DNA of 64,000 nucleotides from Rhodocytophaga aerolata (GCF_030503435.1 NZ_JAUKPO010000009.1:124001-188000), one strand, 5' to 3'. Positions 37,701-45,790 are shown, counted from the first letter of the stretch. A program made the numbers and translations. Notes: generated by a model not told the origin, from the sequence alone.

Positions 37701-38013
37701 TTCTCACTTTGCCTTTAAGCAATTAGATTTGACAGACGTTCAAAACGTAACTTACCGGCTGGCTTCTGAAACCGGAGGAACCATAAAAATCCATCTGGAT
37801 TCACCCACCGGAGAGGTAGTAAGCACTGTTCAGGTTAAACCAACAGGTGGATTTACGAACTGGACTGAGGTGAAAGCTCCAGTAAAAGCTACCAATGGCA
37901 ACCACGATTTGTACTTTGTTTTCACGCATGAACAAATAAAAGACAAGAAACTGATGACAGTAGACTGGATTTATTTCAATAATGGAGGAAGAATGCAGGC
38001 AAGTGCGAAATAA
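34786..38013 (+). CDS. Multi-domain lipoprotein: ThuA-like, sugar dehydrogenase propeller, PKD, cytochrome c, CBM
   Basis: A 1075-residue lipoprotein (ALACSKT, lipid on Cys17). Order: a ThuA-like Rossmann domain (about 24-195), a PQQ-dependent glucose/sorbosone dehydrogenase propeller (about 210-645, with GGDLDEPMKLDVAGDGSVYI, LLGMALDPDFDQN and ETCCHSGGDLEFGPDGLLY), a PKD domain (about 650-735), a class I cytochrome c (Cys816-Lys-Ser-Cys819-His820, with PMKIIKGGNGNWG providing a likely Met ligand) and a C-terminal carbohydrate-binding module (about 940-1065). It could oxidise sugars on the cell surface and pass electrons to its own heme. The adjacent cysteine pair ETCC is of the quinoprotein style. 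Similar fusions occur in Bacteroidota; the native substrate is unknown. Monocistronic with a terminator. Confidence 0.87.
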   Translation: MKKLYTIFLLGFIALACSKTREEKRILVFYKPTEATTTNIYNGIAAIAKFANEQGIQADTSQNGLYLSEDSLKKYSAIVLLHTKAEALDYRQQNAIERYVQAGGGVAAINAPLQSRYSWPWYYKAVGMDSLQATTSEEKTVKPVQNTQEKPAKTLAYDGGRVAILNGAEEVNPYGEEEYIKLVAESVQYVIGENKEADYKKAKAALIPDDNRFIKADLGGDLDEPMKLDVAGDGSVYIIERKGAVKRYNPATKTIKVIARMNVFSLLEDGLLGMALDPDFDQNHWVYFYYSPAGNTPKQHVSRFTLVGDSLAMDSEKVLLEVAVQRETCCHSGGDLEFGPDGLLYISVGDNTSSKESSGYTPLDERPGRAPFDAQKSSANTNDLRGKVLRIKPEDNGSYTIPAGNLFAKGTPNTRPEIYTMGCRNPFRISIDSKTNYLYWGDVGPDSGLDSTRGPQSYDEVNQARQAGYFGWPYFVGNNKAYPDFDFATNTILDTYQNPQSPVNASPNNTGLQKLPPTNMPIIWYPYGESKEFPMLGTGSRSIMAGPVFYSDNFTAAQSRFPDYYNGKLFIYEWARSWIKVVSFNKDGQVEKIEPFLPTMEIVKPIDIHFAKDGAMYMIEYGSAYFAKNPEARLSKIVYAEGNRAPVPAIIADKTVGAAPLTVQFSGTNSLDYDQDSLTYQWSFTGADGATSTEASPSFTFTKPGVYKTELMVTDKQGESASTTIEIKVGNSKPEIALDVTGNRTFFWDNAALAYQVHVKDKEDGTLENGIDPAGVQVNFDYLPQGRDLALVMEGQYETGSAKYLAGKQLLDGSDCKSCHMLDKPSVGPSYTQVAQRYKEDKHALGFLPMKIIKGGNGNWGDRLMSAHPQLTVEQTTEMVRYILSLADQKAAMPAKGTLITKQHIGTGDEGKYFFTLTYTDKGANGIGPITAREVVALRNPKVEAEDFDTNASSWMDRPNAGALAFMNVRNGSHFAFKQLDLTDVQNVTYRLASETGGTIKIHLDSPTGEVVSTVQVKPTGGFTNWTEVKAPVKATNGNHDLYFVFTHEQIKDKKLMTVDWIYFNNGGRMQASAK

Positions 38014-38034
38014 GGTTACTCAGGATTAGAAATC

Positions 38035-38070
38035 AAACAAAAAGAGCAGCGGGAGTTGCTCTTTTTGTTT
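38035..38070 (+). terminator. Terminator of the fused dehydrogenase gene
   Basis: 14-bp perfect stem (38035-38048 with 38057-38070), 8-nt loop, core AGAGCA, T-rich end. It begins about 20 bp past the stop codon. Confidence 0.8.
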
Positions 38071-38331
38071 TCATAGAATATTCAGGTTGTGCAATAAAAA
38101 AATTGTGGCTACAGACAGAAGCCTGACAAAAGCAGCGTAGCTCAGCGAATACCAGTTAACACGAATCAATCAGAAGAATACAGATAATGTCAAGCTGCTA
38201 GGTAAGATAACTTTAGCTTTTCCCATTGGCCTTACTCGGGTGTTGCCTGAAATGCAGCAGTTGATAGCATCACACAACCCAGCTTCCGTATCCTGTTTTC
38301 CGATTATATGAGGTAAGGGGAAATGAGAAAA

Positions 38332-38363
38332 AAATAAGGCTGCCTTTGTAGACAGCCTTATTT
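38332..38363 (-). terminator. Terminator of the coiled-coil membrane protein gene
   Basis: 11-bp stem (38332-38342 with 38353-38363), core AAGGCTG, followed by a six-T run on the minus strand; 25 bp past the stop. Confidence 0.75.
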
Positions 38364-38388
38364 CAATATATAGAGATATTCAGATTAT

Positions 38389-39048
38389 TTATTTTAATGC
38401 GGTGTTGGTAGTTTTAGATTTAGCAAGCTTCTGCATCAGTTCATCTACCTTGTTACGCTCCGTTTGCAATTCGCGGCCCATAATCGTTTCTCTTTCACGC
38501 AGCCGTTGTTTGTAGCTATTCAGCTCTTGCTGTACAGAATCAAATTCTGTTACTTTTTCATGGGCAATACGCTTGCTTTTGTTATAGCTAAAGAAGGCAA
38601 CAGCCAGCGTAACCAGTAATACCAGGATGATTCCAAAATTCAGATAAATATAATTTTCTTTCAGCATCTGTATGCCCAATACAGAAATGCGGGCACTGGC
38701 ATAATCATTCTTATGTACTTCCTGCTGTGTAGATTTTAATTCTTGCTTAATTTTATTCAGCTCAGCCTTTTGTATATCAATTTGTTTCTGAGCCACTACA
38801 ATTTCCTTCTTGTAAGAAGTAACAGAATCCATAACCCCTTTCCAGAAGTCATTCAGCTGGTTATGTTTGATTACTTTATAATCCTGGTAGTTATTGGCCT
38901 TCTCTTTCATCTCCAGAAACTGTTTATTCAAGGAATTAGCCGCCCGGGCCCCTGAATTATCCGAAGAACTTTCAGTTTGAGCATACCCCACAGAACCAAA
39001 GCTGAGCAATGCGAGAAGAGCAATAACTGGTAATTTGGTAAATTTCAT
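38389..39048 (-). CDS. Exported/membrane coiled-coil protein of unknown function
   Basis: A 219-residue protein with a signal peptide (1-24, VGYAQ), a helical region with heptads (about 40-115, SYKKEIVVAQKQIDIQKAEL...), one membrane helix (about 135-157, GIILVLLVTLAVAFF) and a second coiled coil at the C-terminus (160-215). This places one coiled coil in the periplasm and the other in the cytosol. Similar Bacteroidota proteins have, to my recollection, been labelled tRNA (guanine-N1)-methyltransferase in databases; nothing here supports that. ATG at 39048 is preferred to TTG at 39090, which would put 14 charged residues before the signal peptide. A structural or polar-localisation role is possible. 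Confidence 0.75.
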   Translation of the reverse strand: MKFTKLPVIALLALLSFGSVGYAQTESSSDNSGARAANSLNKQFLEMKEKANNYQDYKVIKHNQLNDFWKGVMDSVTSYKKEIVVAQKQIDIQKAELNKIKQELKSTQQEVHKNDYASARISVLGIQMLKENYIYLNFGIILVLLVTLAVAFFSYNKSKRIAHEKVTEFDSVQQELNSYKQRLRERETIMGRELQTERNKVDELMQKLAKSKTTNTALK

Positions 39049-39432
39049 AACATACACTTGTTTATCTCTTGAGAGCTGGTTTCTCTGCAAGAAGGTTTAT
39101 AGATTAATATATTGATTATTTTATTACTCTGTTAAACAAAACAATTTGTATCAGTAAACGATTAACTAATACCAACTGAAAAACTTAATACAATAACTTA
39201 AAAGTTTCCCATTTATTATTTTTTCATTAGAAAAAATGTTAATCCATGTAACTTTTGCACGCAAAAACCTCATAACCAACAGATAAATACCTAAATGACT
39301 TAGCTAACCCCAATGATAAAATGCTTGCAATAAGCAAGTTAATTATTAAAATCAAGAAATGCTAAGTAACTGTTTGGTTTGTAAATAATTAGTGGTTTTT
39401 GTTTATATTACTACTATTATAGCTTATTCACT
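39049..39432. other. Intergenic region between divergent genes
   Basis: 384 bp, AT-rich. No exact TAnnTTTG at a sensible position for either gene; a few TTTG and TA-rich stretches before 39433 are not enough to call a promoter. No gene or repeat seen. Confidence 0.4.
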
Positions 39433-40044
39433 ATGAGATATTTATTACGCCAGCCTAATTATTACATAACACTATCACTGGTTAGTCTAGTTTTGGGGCT
39501 TCTGTTTCAAGAAACTGCCATTGCGCAAACCATTGATTTTACCAGATCTACCAATGTGCTGCTTACGATGCGGGGCAGCAGTAATTCCTACGACTACATT
39601 GGCAGGCATTTCGATGGCCGCTACAATAGCCGCTTGCGAAGGTTCGAGTTTCTGATGCCCTTGCAAGAGGTATATGCTTCCAACAGTGCTACCGAGATGA
39701 ATGTATTTAATACGGTTTTTATTGAAAGGGGTACATCACAGGAGTTATCGGAAGGTTTCCGGTTATATGCTTACCTGAACGAAAGTGTACCTAATTTTAC
39801 AGATTTCCGTAATGGCCGCACACTGGTTCTGGAGGGAGAATGTTCGATAGGGGGAGTAAAATATAAAATGCCTGTTACCATGCAGGTACGCTACCAGGAT
39901 GGCGCATTGTATTATAGCCTGGATACTTCCATAACAAATAGTTTTCAGAATATCGTATTACCAGCAGCCGCAGCAGGTGTACAGCTCAAACAAATACAAG
40001 TATACTTACGTGATGGTGTCATCCGGATGCTTCTGGAAGGATAG
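39433..40044 (+). CDS. Secreted YceI-like protein
   Basis: A 203-residue exported protein: signal peptide (about 1-31, ending ETAIAQ), then beta strands in the order of YceI-type lipocalin-like barrels, including IGRHFDGRYNSRLRRFEFLMPL (about 56-80), TLVLEGECSIGGVKYKMPV near residue 137, and LKQIQVYLRDGVIRMLL at the C-terminus. YceI proteins bind isoprenoid or lipid ligands in the periplasm. The resemblance is by strand layout and length, not by a clear signature, so a different lipocalin-like family is possible. A similar small exported protein gene follows in the same direction, 124 bp away. Confidence 0.6.
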   Translation: MRYLLRQPNYYITLSLVSLVLGLLFQETAIAQTIDFTRSTNVLLTMRGSSNSYDYIGRHFDGRYNSRLRRFEFLMPLQEVYASNSATEMNVFNTVFIERGTSQELSEGFRLYAYLNESVPNFTDFRNGRTLVLEGECSIGGVKYKMPVTMQVRYQDGALYYSLDTSITNSFQNIVLPAAAAGVQLKQIQVYLRDGVIRMLLEG

Positions 40045-40168
40045 AATAACTTAGTGTAATTAATTTGTGGTTAATCACTTATGCTTTTCTGTTTATTCAA
40101 AGCTTGAATTAAATCTATTATTATACGGCCAATCCGATTGATCTACCTATCAACCTAACTTATTATTT

Positions 40169-40954
40169 ATGCAAACCCCGAGTACATTTGTATGTTTGAT
40201 TTTTTTCAGCTTAGCAGCTCTTACCGGCTTTCATTTTTATAGCCCCACCAACCAGTATGCCGACAGTTCCCTGGCAGGTGCTTACCGTATGACAGTCAAA
40301 CTAGGAACTAGTGAGGTTACGGCAGTAAAGATTGTAACAGGTTCTTATTTTACCATTGCCTATTATGATCTGGCAGGAAAGAAATTTGCTGGAACCGAAG
40401 GAGGGACATACTCATTAAATGGCACTAACCTGCTGGAGAACATGGAGTTCAACAGCATGGATTCAACTACTGTTGGAAGCACTGTTACGTTGAAAAGTGT
40501 TTTGAAAAACGGCAAATGGCAACTTTCCGGAACTAAGTATGGAAAAACAGTTAATGAAACCTGGGAAAAAATACCGGAAGAGTCAGCTAGGAATTCTCCT
40601 TTACGTGGAGCCTGGCGCATCACCCAACGGGTAGATCCTTCTACTGGAAGCATGTCTGCTATGCAACAAGGGCCACGTAAAACGATTAAGATGATGTCAG
40701 ACACCCGGTTCCAGTGGATTGCTTTCAATACAGCTACCAAACAGTTTTCAGGCACAGGCGGTGGCACTTATACAGCCAAAGAAGGTAAATACACGGAAAC
40801 CATTGAGTTCTTTTCCAGAGATCCAAGCCGGGTAGGGATGCAACTAAGTTTTGATTTTGAAGTAAATGGCCGCGACTGGCTTCACTCTGGAACAAGCTCT
40901 ACTGGAAACCCGATTAAAGAAGTATGGTCAAATGTAGATGAAGTAAGCAACTAA
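40169..40954 (+). CDS. Secreted protein with two tandem lipocalin-like repeats
   Basis: A 261-residue protein with an N-terminal hydrophobic segment (FVCLIFFSLAALTGFHFY) and two homologous halves. Each half contains an FT/QWIA-[YF]...KKF-[AS]GT-x-GGTY block (about residues 63-80 and 177-194), an ENMEF or TIEFF strand with a following VG (about 91-105 and 205-218), and a terminal W/G-x-K...E-[TV]W strand (about 130 and 250). I read this as an internal duplication of one domain, like the secreted DUF4488-type proteins common in Bacteroidota; no function is known. Both halves could bind a ligand between them. Neighbour 39433 is likewise exported. Confidence 0.65.
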   Translation: MQTPSTFVCLIFFSLAALTGFHFYSPTNQYADSSLAGAYRMTVKLGTSEVTAVKIVTGSYFTIAYYDLAGKKFAGTEGGTYSLNGTNLLENMEFNSMDSTTVGSTVTLKSVLKNGKWQLSGTKYGKTVNETWEKIPEESARNSPLRGAWRITQRVDPSTGSMSAMQQGPRKTIKMMSDTRFQWIAFNTATKQFSGTGGGTYTAKEGKYTETIEFFSRDPSRVGMQLSFDFEVNGRDWLHSGTSSTGNPIKEVWSNVDEVSN

Positions 40955-41009
40955 AAAAAATATGCGCAGGAAACAAGCAGGCATCTGGAGAATTAACTCA
41001 GTTGCCTGT

Positions 41010-41690
41010 TCAGGTTTCTTTCTGCTTCGCTTGCAACAGTGCTTTTACTTGATCATAGGTAATCTCCCGAAAATCCTGAATCAGCAGGTGAGGCTGGGTT
41101 AGCTCTTCTTTTGCATGCGTGGTAGTAACACCAATTACTTTCATGCCTGCCTGAATACCAGCTTGAATACCTAACAGAGAATCTTCCACCACGACACAGT
41201 TTTGTGGCAATACCTGCAAGAAATCTGCTGCTTTCAGATATATTTCAGGGTCTGGCTTGCCTTTTTTTACGAAGGAAGCATCGACTATTTTATCAAAAAA
41301 AGGCTTCAGGCCTGTAGTTACCAATGTAAAATCAATATTAGAGGTAGGCGCTGAAGTACCCACGGCCAAGGCTACTTTGTTTTCTTTCAACGATTGCAAA
41401 AAGTTAATCAGGCCGGGCATCGGTTTAATATGAGGTTTGTAAATTTTGCGGTACAACTCTTCCTTCTCTTCTGTATACCTGCTAATTGCTTCCGGTGTTA
41501 ACGGCTTTCTGAACAAATGTTCCAATACTTCTTTAGCAACCCTGCCACTAACAAAGTTGACAAACTCTTCTTCGGTAAGAGGGAGATTATACCGGTTGAA
41601 GAACTCAAACCAGGAATCTTTGTGATAGGCCATATTGTCTACCAGTACACCATCCATATCAAACAGCACGGCTATTTTTGTTGTATTCAT
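41010..41690 (-). CDS. HAD-superfamily sugar-phosphatase/phosphomutase-like hydrolase
   Basis: A 226-residue HAD protein with nucleophile and acid in LFDMDGVLVD (Asp10/Asp12), Thr/Ser of motif II in AVGTSAP near residue 113, Lys in KKGKPDPE near 143 and acidic motif IV in VVVEDSLLGIQAG near 169. The four-helix cap of subclass I lies between residues 20 and 80. The layout is that of beta-phosphoglucomutase and small-sugar phosphatases; substrate choice between them cannot be made from the motifs. It is cytosolic, transcribed away from proB, and shows no operon. Confidence 0.88.
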   Translation of the reverse strand: MNTTKIAVLFDMDGVLVDNMAYHKDSWFEFFNRYNLPLTEEEFVNFVSGRVAKEVLEHLFRKPLTPEAISRYTEEKEELYRKIYKPHIKPMPGLINFLQSLKENKVALAVGTSAPTSNIDFTLVTTGLKPFFDKIVDASFVKKGKPDPEIYLKAADFLQVLPQNCVVVEDSLLGIQAGIQAGMKVIGVTTTHAKEELTQPHLLIQDFREITYDQVKALLQAKQKET

Positions 41691-41802
41691 AAAGTATGCG
41701 AAGGTTTTATATTTCTTTTCTAAATAAGAGCTAGGGTAAATAACCTGTAATTCAAGACAAATGATACAAAGAAGTTGCAGGCATATTCTTTACAGCCGAT
41801 AT

Positions 41803-41834
41803 TTTGTACAAAGATTGATTATTTTCTATTTTCG
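41803..41834 (+). promoter_or_regulatory. Probable promoter for proB
   Basis: TTTG at 41803-41806, 20-bp spacer, TATTTTCG at 41827-41834 (7 of 8 against TAnnTTTG with the defined bases), 21 bp before the ATG. Confidence 0.4.
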
Positions 41835-41855
41835 CCAGCATAAATCTATTTTTTT

Positions 41856-42962
41856 ATGTCTGCCTCTGTGTACAGAAAAATTGTTGTGAAGGTTGGTTCA
41901 AATGTTATTGCCGGCGAAAATGGCTTGCCCGATTTGAGCATCATGAGTCAGTTGATAGAGCAGATACACCAGGCAAAAAAACAAGGCACGGAAGTAATCC
42001 TGGTTTCTTCGGGTGCGGTGGCTTCCGGCAGAAGTTTATTTCAGGTATCTGCCAAAACGGATACAGTTGCCAGAAGACAACTGCTAGCCTCCATCGGACA
42101 GGTAAAATTAATAAATACGTATACTAGTCTGCTGCAAGCTTATAACTTGCTTTGCGCCCAGGTACTAGTGACCAAAGAAGATTTCCGCGACCGCATTCAC
42201 TACTTAAATATGAAGAGTTGCCTGGGAGCCCTGCTACAGCATAATATTATTCCTATAGTAAATGAAAATGATGTGGTTTCGGTTACGGAGCTGATGTTTA
42301 CAGATAATGATGAACTGGCCGGACTCATTGCTTCTATGGTAGGGGCTGAAGCGCTCATCATTCTGACTAACGTAGATGGGATATACGACCGGCCGCCAAA
42401 AGAACCCGGAGCCCAGGTAATTCCATTGATTGATTCGAGTAAAACTGATTTTTCTGCCTTTATCTCCGCCGAGAAATCTAATTTTGGCAGGGGCGGCATG
42501 CTTACTAAATGCAGTATAGCCCATAAACTCTCATTAGTGGGAATAAAAGTGCATATCGCCAATGGCAAAACACCTGGTATAGTAACTTCCATTTTAAATA
42601 AGGAAACGGTAGGTACGGTATTTTCTACACTCGCCAACAAATCCAAGTTAAAGCGGTGGGTGGCCAACTCAGAAGGGTATGCCAAAGGAAAAGTATTAAT
42701 TAATGAAGGAGCCAGGGAAAAATTGTTCCAAACAAAAAAAGCTACCAGTTTGCTTCCTGTAGGCGTTGTGAAAATAGAAGGTGAATTTGCCAAAGGAGAT
42801 ATTGTAAAGATATTTTCAGAAAAGGGAGAATTGGTAGGCCTTGGAATGGCCCAGTATAGCTCTGACCTTGCCAGATCTGCGATGGGCGAAAAAAACAAAA
42901 AGCCTTTGGTGCATTACGATTACCTGTTTCTCTACGACCAGGCAGAGTCACCGGTATCTTAG
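41856..42962 (+). CDS. proB: Glutamate 5-kinase
   Basis: A 368-residue glutamate 5-kinase, the first step of proline synthesis (ATP + glutamate to gamma-glutamyl phosphate). Amino-acid-kinase domain (about 1-255): KVGSNVIAG near residue 12, VSSGAVASGR near residue 50, NENDVVS near 138, VDGIYDR near 174 and FGRGGM near 211. The C-terminal PUA domain (about 275-360) with SLLPVGVVKIEGEFAKGDIV is present, as in E. coli ProB. Usually proA is nearby; it is not in this window. Its stop codon abuts the stop codon of the next, convergent gene with no spacing. Confidence 0.95.
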   Translation: MSASVYRKIVVKVGSNVIAGENGLPDLSIMSQLIEQIHQAKKQGTEVILVSSGAVASGRSLFQVSAKTDTVARRQLLASIGQVKLINTYTSLLQAYNLLCAQVLVTKEDFRDRIHYLNMKSCLGALLQHNIIPIVNENDVVSVTELMFTDNDELAGLIASMVGAEALIILTNVDGIYDRPPKEPGAQVIPLIDSSKTDFSAFISAEKSNFGRGGMLTKCSIAHKLSLVGIKVHIANGKTPGIVTSILNKETVGTVFSTLANKSKLKRWVANSEGYAKGKVLINEGAREKLFQTKKATSLLPVGVVKIEGEFAKGDIVKIFSEKGELVGLGMAQYSSDLARSAMGEKNKKPLVHYDYLFLYDQAESPVS

Positions 42963-43757
42963 TTACGCTTGCCAGGCATTTATGGGCTGACCTTTTTTGT
43001 ACAGCCACAGCCCATATCCGATTGCCCATACACCTACGCTAATTCCGGTTATTAAGGCGGCTGTAGCTACCGCCGATTCGTTTTCATTTTGCCTGGCGAC
43101 ATAGATGGCAATGGTAGCCCAGGCAATCACCATCGGATACACGATATCCCGGAAGATATAGCTTATGACTATACTTACCACTAATATAACACCAAGCATG
43201 CCCATGGTCCAGGGCGATTCGCCCAAGGCACCTCCCTTCCAGCCCATGTCCTTCAGCCAGACGGATGTGTTTACAATGGTTGCCACCGACAGCCAAGCTA
43301 TGTACAAAGCAAAAGGGATAGCAATCCAGAACCGGGCTTCATTACGGAATACAGCTTGCTTCGCTTTCCCAAAAAGAATGATCGCTGTCAGCAGCATACC
43401 CGAAATAATCAGTACACTTAGGGCTATGTACTCAAAGCTAAAGCTAATAAGCCAGGTAATACTTAACATACTTGTGGCAATTAATGGCATGGATAACCGG
43501 CTGTAAACCTGATGTTTTCGTTGTGAGGGTAAGACCCCCAAAATCGCATAAATAATAAACGACAGATAAATTATTCCCCAGATAGAGAAGGCATACCCAG
43601 CAGGCGTAATCAGCGTTGGGTACTGATTGGAAACATCACCTATCGTTTTTCCACTAATGGGTTTTGCGTTCAGATAATAGTTGAAGAATACATTCACCAG
43701 AACGGCTACTAAAGTTACCCACCGCCTTAGTATCGGTTGCGTTTGTTTGGTATTCAT
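42963..43757 (-). CDS. TspO/MBR-like tryptophan-rich membrane protein
   Basis: A 264-residue polytopic membrane protein with seven or eight hydrophobic helices. The segment TPAGYAFSIWGIIYLSF near residues 51-67 is the typical TspO-family N-terminal motif (PPGWVFPI-like in bacterial TspO). The protein is longer than classical five-helix TspO (about 155 residues) and belongs to the enlarged Bacteroidota version; tetrapyrrole binding is the usual property of TspO, untested in this branch. It is convergent with proB; its stop codon starts the base after the proB stop. Confidence 0.75.
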   Translation of the reverse strand: MNTKQTQPILRRWVTLVAVLVNVFFNYYLNAKPISGKTIGDVSNQYPTLITPAGYAFSIWGIIYLSFIIYAILGVLPSQRKHQVYSRLSMPLIATSMLSITWLISFSFEYIALSVLIISGMLLTAIILFGKAKQAVFRNEARFWIAIPFALYIAWLSVATIVNTSVWLKDMGWKGGALGESPWTMGMLGVILVVSIVISYIFRDIVYPMVIAWATIAIYVARQNENESAVATAALITGISVGVWAIGYGLWLYKKGQPINAWQA

Positions 43758-44131
43758 TGGACAATATTGGTTGCTGATTTTATACTTGTATAACGGCTGA
43801 GCTAAGCTATTGTTAAGAATAAATATAATGGGTGTACGAAATAGCAGGGTAGGGTACCTTAGGATAAGCCAAAAAAAACGGTTGTTTGTATTGACACGAA
43901 ACAGGTATGATTGTATATTTGGGTAGTTGAATAAAACAACGCCTCTGAAAACGACTGTTTCTTTACTACTTTTCCCACAGGTTATGTACCGTCTGCCTGA
44001 GATAGCCTAATCTCTTGGTTGTACTTCACTAGCTAGTATATCCAAGAATCCTCTATCCTTTTTCATTTGGAGAAAGGCCGCTTCGCCTTTTCTTCCATTC
44101 TAATTTTTTATATCACTCAATTAATCTCACC
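43758..44131. other. Intergenic region between divergent TspO-like and rsgA genes
   Basis: 374 bp. It holds a good promoter for rsgA (43891-43921). The 200 bp after it would be a long leader; an imperfect GAAAGGC/GCCTTTTC hairpin near 44071-44094 is the only structure I see and is too weak to call. Confidence 0.5.
43891..43921 (+). promoter_or_regulatory. Probable promoter upstream of rsgA
   Basis: TTG at 43891-43893, 20-bp spacer and an exact TATATTTG at 43914-43921. The start would be near 43928, giving a leader of about 200 nt before the ATG. Confidence 0.5.
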
Positions 44132-45205
44132 ATGAATCATCCCTTAGAAGGTATGGGTTTTACCCCATATTTTAATAATCAATTTATATCTTACAAAAAC
44201 CAAGGCTTTTCTGCAGGCAGAATCGTACAAGAGAACAAAACCCGGTATGTTGTTTATTCGGAATACGGATTGCTTACCGGAGAACTTACCGGAAAACTCT
44301 TATACACCAGTCAGTCACCTGCGGATTTACCCAAAGTAGGCGACTGGGTAGTTATTTCTGTTTTCGAGCAAGAACAAAAGGCAATTATTCACGAGGTATT
44401 AAAGCGGAAAACGTGCTTTTCTAGGAAAGTACCCGGAGCCAAAGTAGAAGAACAAATAATAGCCACCAATATTGATCTGCTATTTATCGTACAATCCCTG
44501 GATCAGTCCTACAACATCCGCAGACTGGAAAGGTATCTGGTAATGGCGCATGAGAGTGGGGCCAGGCCAGTGGTGGTGTTAAACAAATCAGATTTGTGCC
44601 ATAACCTGGAAGAGAAGCTAACGGAAGTGAAAGCATCGGCTGGTAATGTTCCGGTAGTTGCCTTGAGCTGCCTGGAAGACAATGTGTCTATAAAGTTAGC
44701 TCCCTATTTACAACCAGGGATAACGATAGCATTCACCGGTTCTTCCGGGGTTGGAAAGTCTAGTCTTATTAACCAGCTGGCGGGAGAAAAGAGGCTAGAA
44801 ACCGGCCTTGTGCGAAGTGTAGATTCGAAAGGCAGGCATACTACCACTCACCGGGAGTTGCTATTGCTTGAAAATGGCGTAATTCTGATAGATACTCCGG
44901 GTATGCGGGAGTTACAGTTGTGGCAGGCAGAGGAAGGCCTGGACGAAGCCTTTGAGGATATTTCTCAGCTTACTTTACAATGCCGGTTTGCAGATTGTAG
45001 CCATACGCAGGAGAAAGGATGTGCGGTTTTGGCAGCTATAGACGCAGGAGAATTACTTCCGGAGAGGTACCAGAGTTTTCTGAAGTTGCAGAAAGAGTTG
45101 AATTATTTATCTGTCAAAACGGATATACATAGTTTTCTGGCTCACAAGAAACAAGTAAAAAGCCTGCATAAACAATTAAAAAATAGTTACAAACACCGGG
45201 AGTAA
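44132..45205 (+). CDS. rsgA: Ribosome small-subunit GTPase RsgA
   Basis: A 357-residue circularly permuted GTPase that matures the 30S subunit. An OB-fold lies before the GTPase (about 25-95). G motifs appear in permuted order: NKSD (G4) near residue 151, then GSSGVGKSSL (G1) near 206 and DTPGMREL (G3) near 252. The C-terminal zinc site is Cys-X4-Cys-X-His-X5-Cys (CRFADCSHTQEKGC, about residues 282-297). All hallmarks are intact. It is driven by its own promoter and has a long leader. Gene after it is convergent. Confidence 0.95.
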   Translation: MNHPLEGMGFTPYFNNQFISYKNQGFSAGRIVQENKTRYVVYSEYGLLTGELTGKLLYTSQSPADLPKVGDWVVISVFEQEQKAIIHEVLKRKTCFSRKVPGAKVEEQIIATNIDLLFIVQSLDQSYNIRRLERYLVMAHESGARPVVVLNKSDLCHNLEEKLTEVKASAGNVPVVALSCLEDNVSIKLAPYLQPGITIAFTGSSGVGKSSLINQLAGEKRLETGLVRSVDSKGRHTTTHRELLLLENGVILIDTPGMRELQLWQAEEGLDEAFEDISQLTLQCRFADCSHTQEKGCAVLAAIDAGELLPERYQSFLKLQKELNYLSVKTDIHSFLAHKKQVKSLHKQLKNSYKHRE

Positions 45206-45295
45206 TACATTGACCAGAACACGTACACCTGACTGGGCTAGTGAACCAAACAAGCTTGCCAGATATAGTCCAGGAAGGTATACGTGTTTTAAAAG

Positions 45296-45790
45296 CTACA
45301 GGAAACGGTGCATAACAAAGGCATCTGTTAAACCATATTCCGCATGGTTGAATACCTTTGGCAATCGACCGATAGTTGTAAATCCCAGTTTATCCCACAG
45401 TCTTTTGGCTACCGTATTTGTGCTGACAACTATATTGAATTGCATAGCCAGGAAACCCGCCTGTTTAGCTTCCCGTAAGGCTGCTTCGCCCAATGCGCTG
45501 CCGATTCCTTTGCCTTGCATAGCTGGGTTGACCATAAAAGCGGCATTGGCTACATGTGAGCCAAGCCCTGGCTGGTTTGCCTTGAAAATGAAGGTGCCAG
45601 CAATCTTGTTTTCAAGTTCTGCTACAAAGGTATAGGTACCATTGCTGAACCAGTACTGAAGCATTTCATCTTTAGGCGTGTCCGGAGAAAATACATACGT
45701 ATCGCCGTTACGGATTACCTGACGGATAATCTCCCAAATGGCTTCTTTATCGGTTTCCAATGCTTGTCTGATGAGTAAGTGGGTATCCAT
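45296..45790 (-). CDS. GNAT family N-acetyltransferase
   Basis: A 164-residue GNAT enzyme. The acetyl-CoA loop is NPAMQGKGIGSALGEAAL near residue 96; the strand before it is VANAAFMVNP, and AKRLWDKLGFTTIGR near residue 138 is the usual motif B helix. The family ranges over amino-acid, antibiotic and ribosomal-protein acetylation, so no substrate is proposed. ATG at 45790 (MDTHLLIRQ) is used; TTG at 45832 would add 14 residues of no clear value. Isolated gene between rsgA and the AraC regulator gene. Confidence 0.87.
   Translation of the reverse strand: MDTHLLIRQALETDKEAIWEIIRQVIRNGDTYVFSPDTPKDEMLQYWFSNGTYTFVAELENKIAGTFIFKANQPGLGSHVANAAFMVNPAMQGKGIGSALGEAALREAKQAGFLAMQFNIVVSTNTVAKRLWDKLGFTTIGRLPKVFNHAEYGLTDAFVMHRFL

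Larger units (their letters stand above)
38014..38388. other. Intergenic region between convergent genes
   Basis: 375 bp with a terminator at each end (38035-38070 and 38332-38363). The ~260 bp between them hold no gene, tRNA or repeat that I can see. Confidence 0.5.

Noticed and set aside
38071-38330. tRNA or small RNA in the gap after the fused dehydrogenase gene
   Set aside because: No T-arm (GTTCRA-type) or cloverleaf could be drawn; a GTAGCTCAG-like fragment near 38137 is isolated.
42200-42898. 232-codon minus-strand frame over proB
   Set aside because: proB has complete kinase and PUA motifs; the antisense frame shows no domain.
45210-45635. 141-codon plus-strand frame after rsgA
   Set aside because: It is the antisense shadow of the GNAT gene at 45296-45790, which has clear acetyl-CoA motifs.
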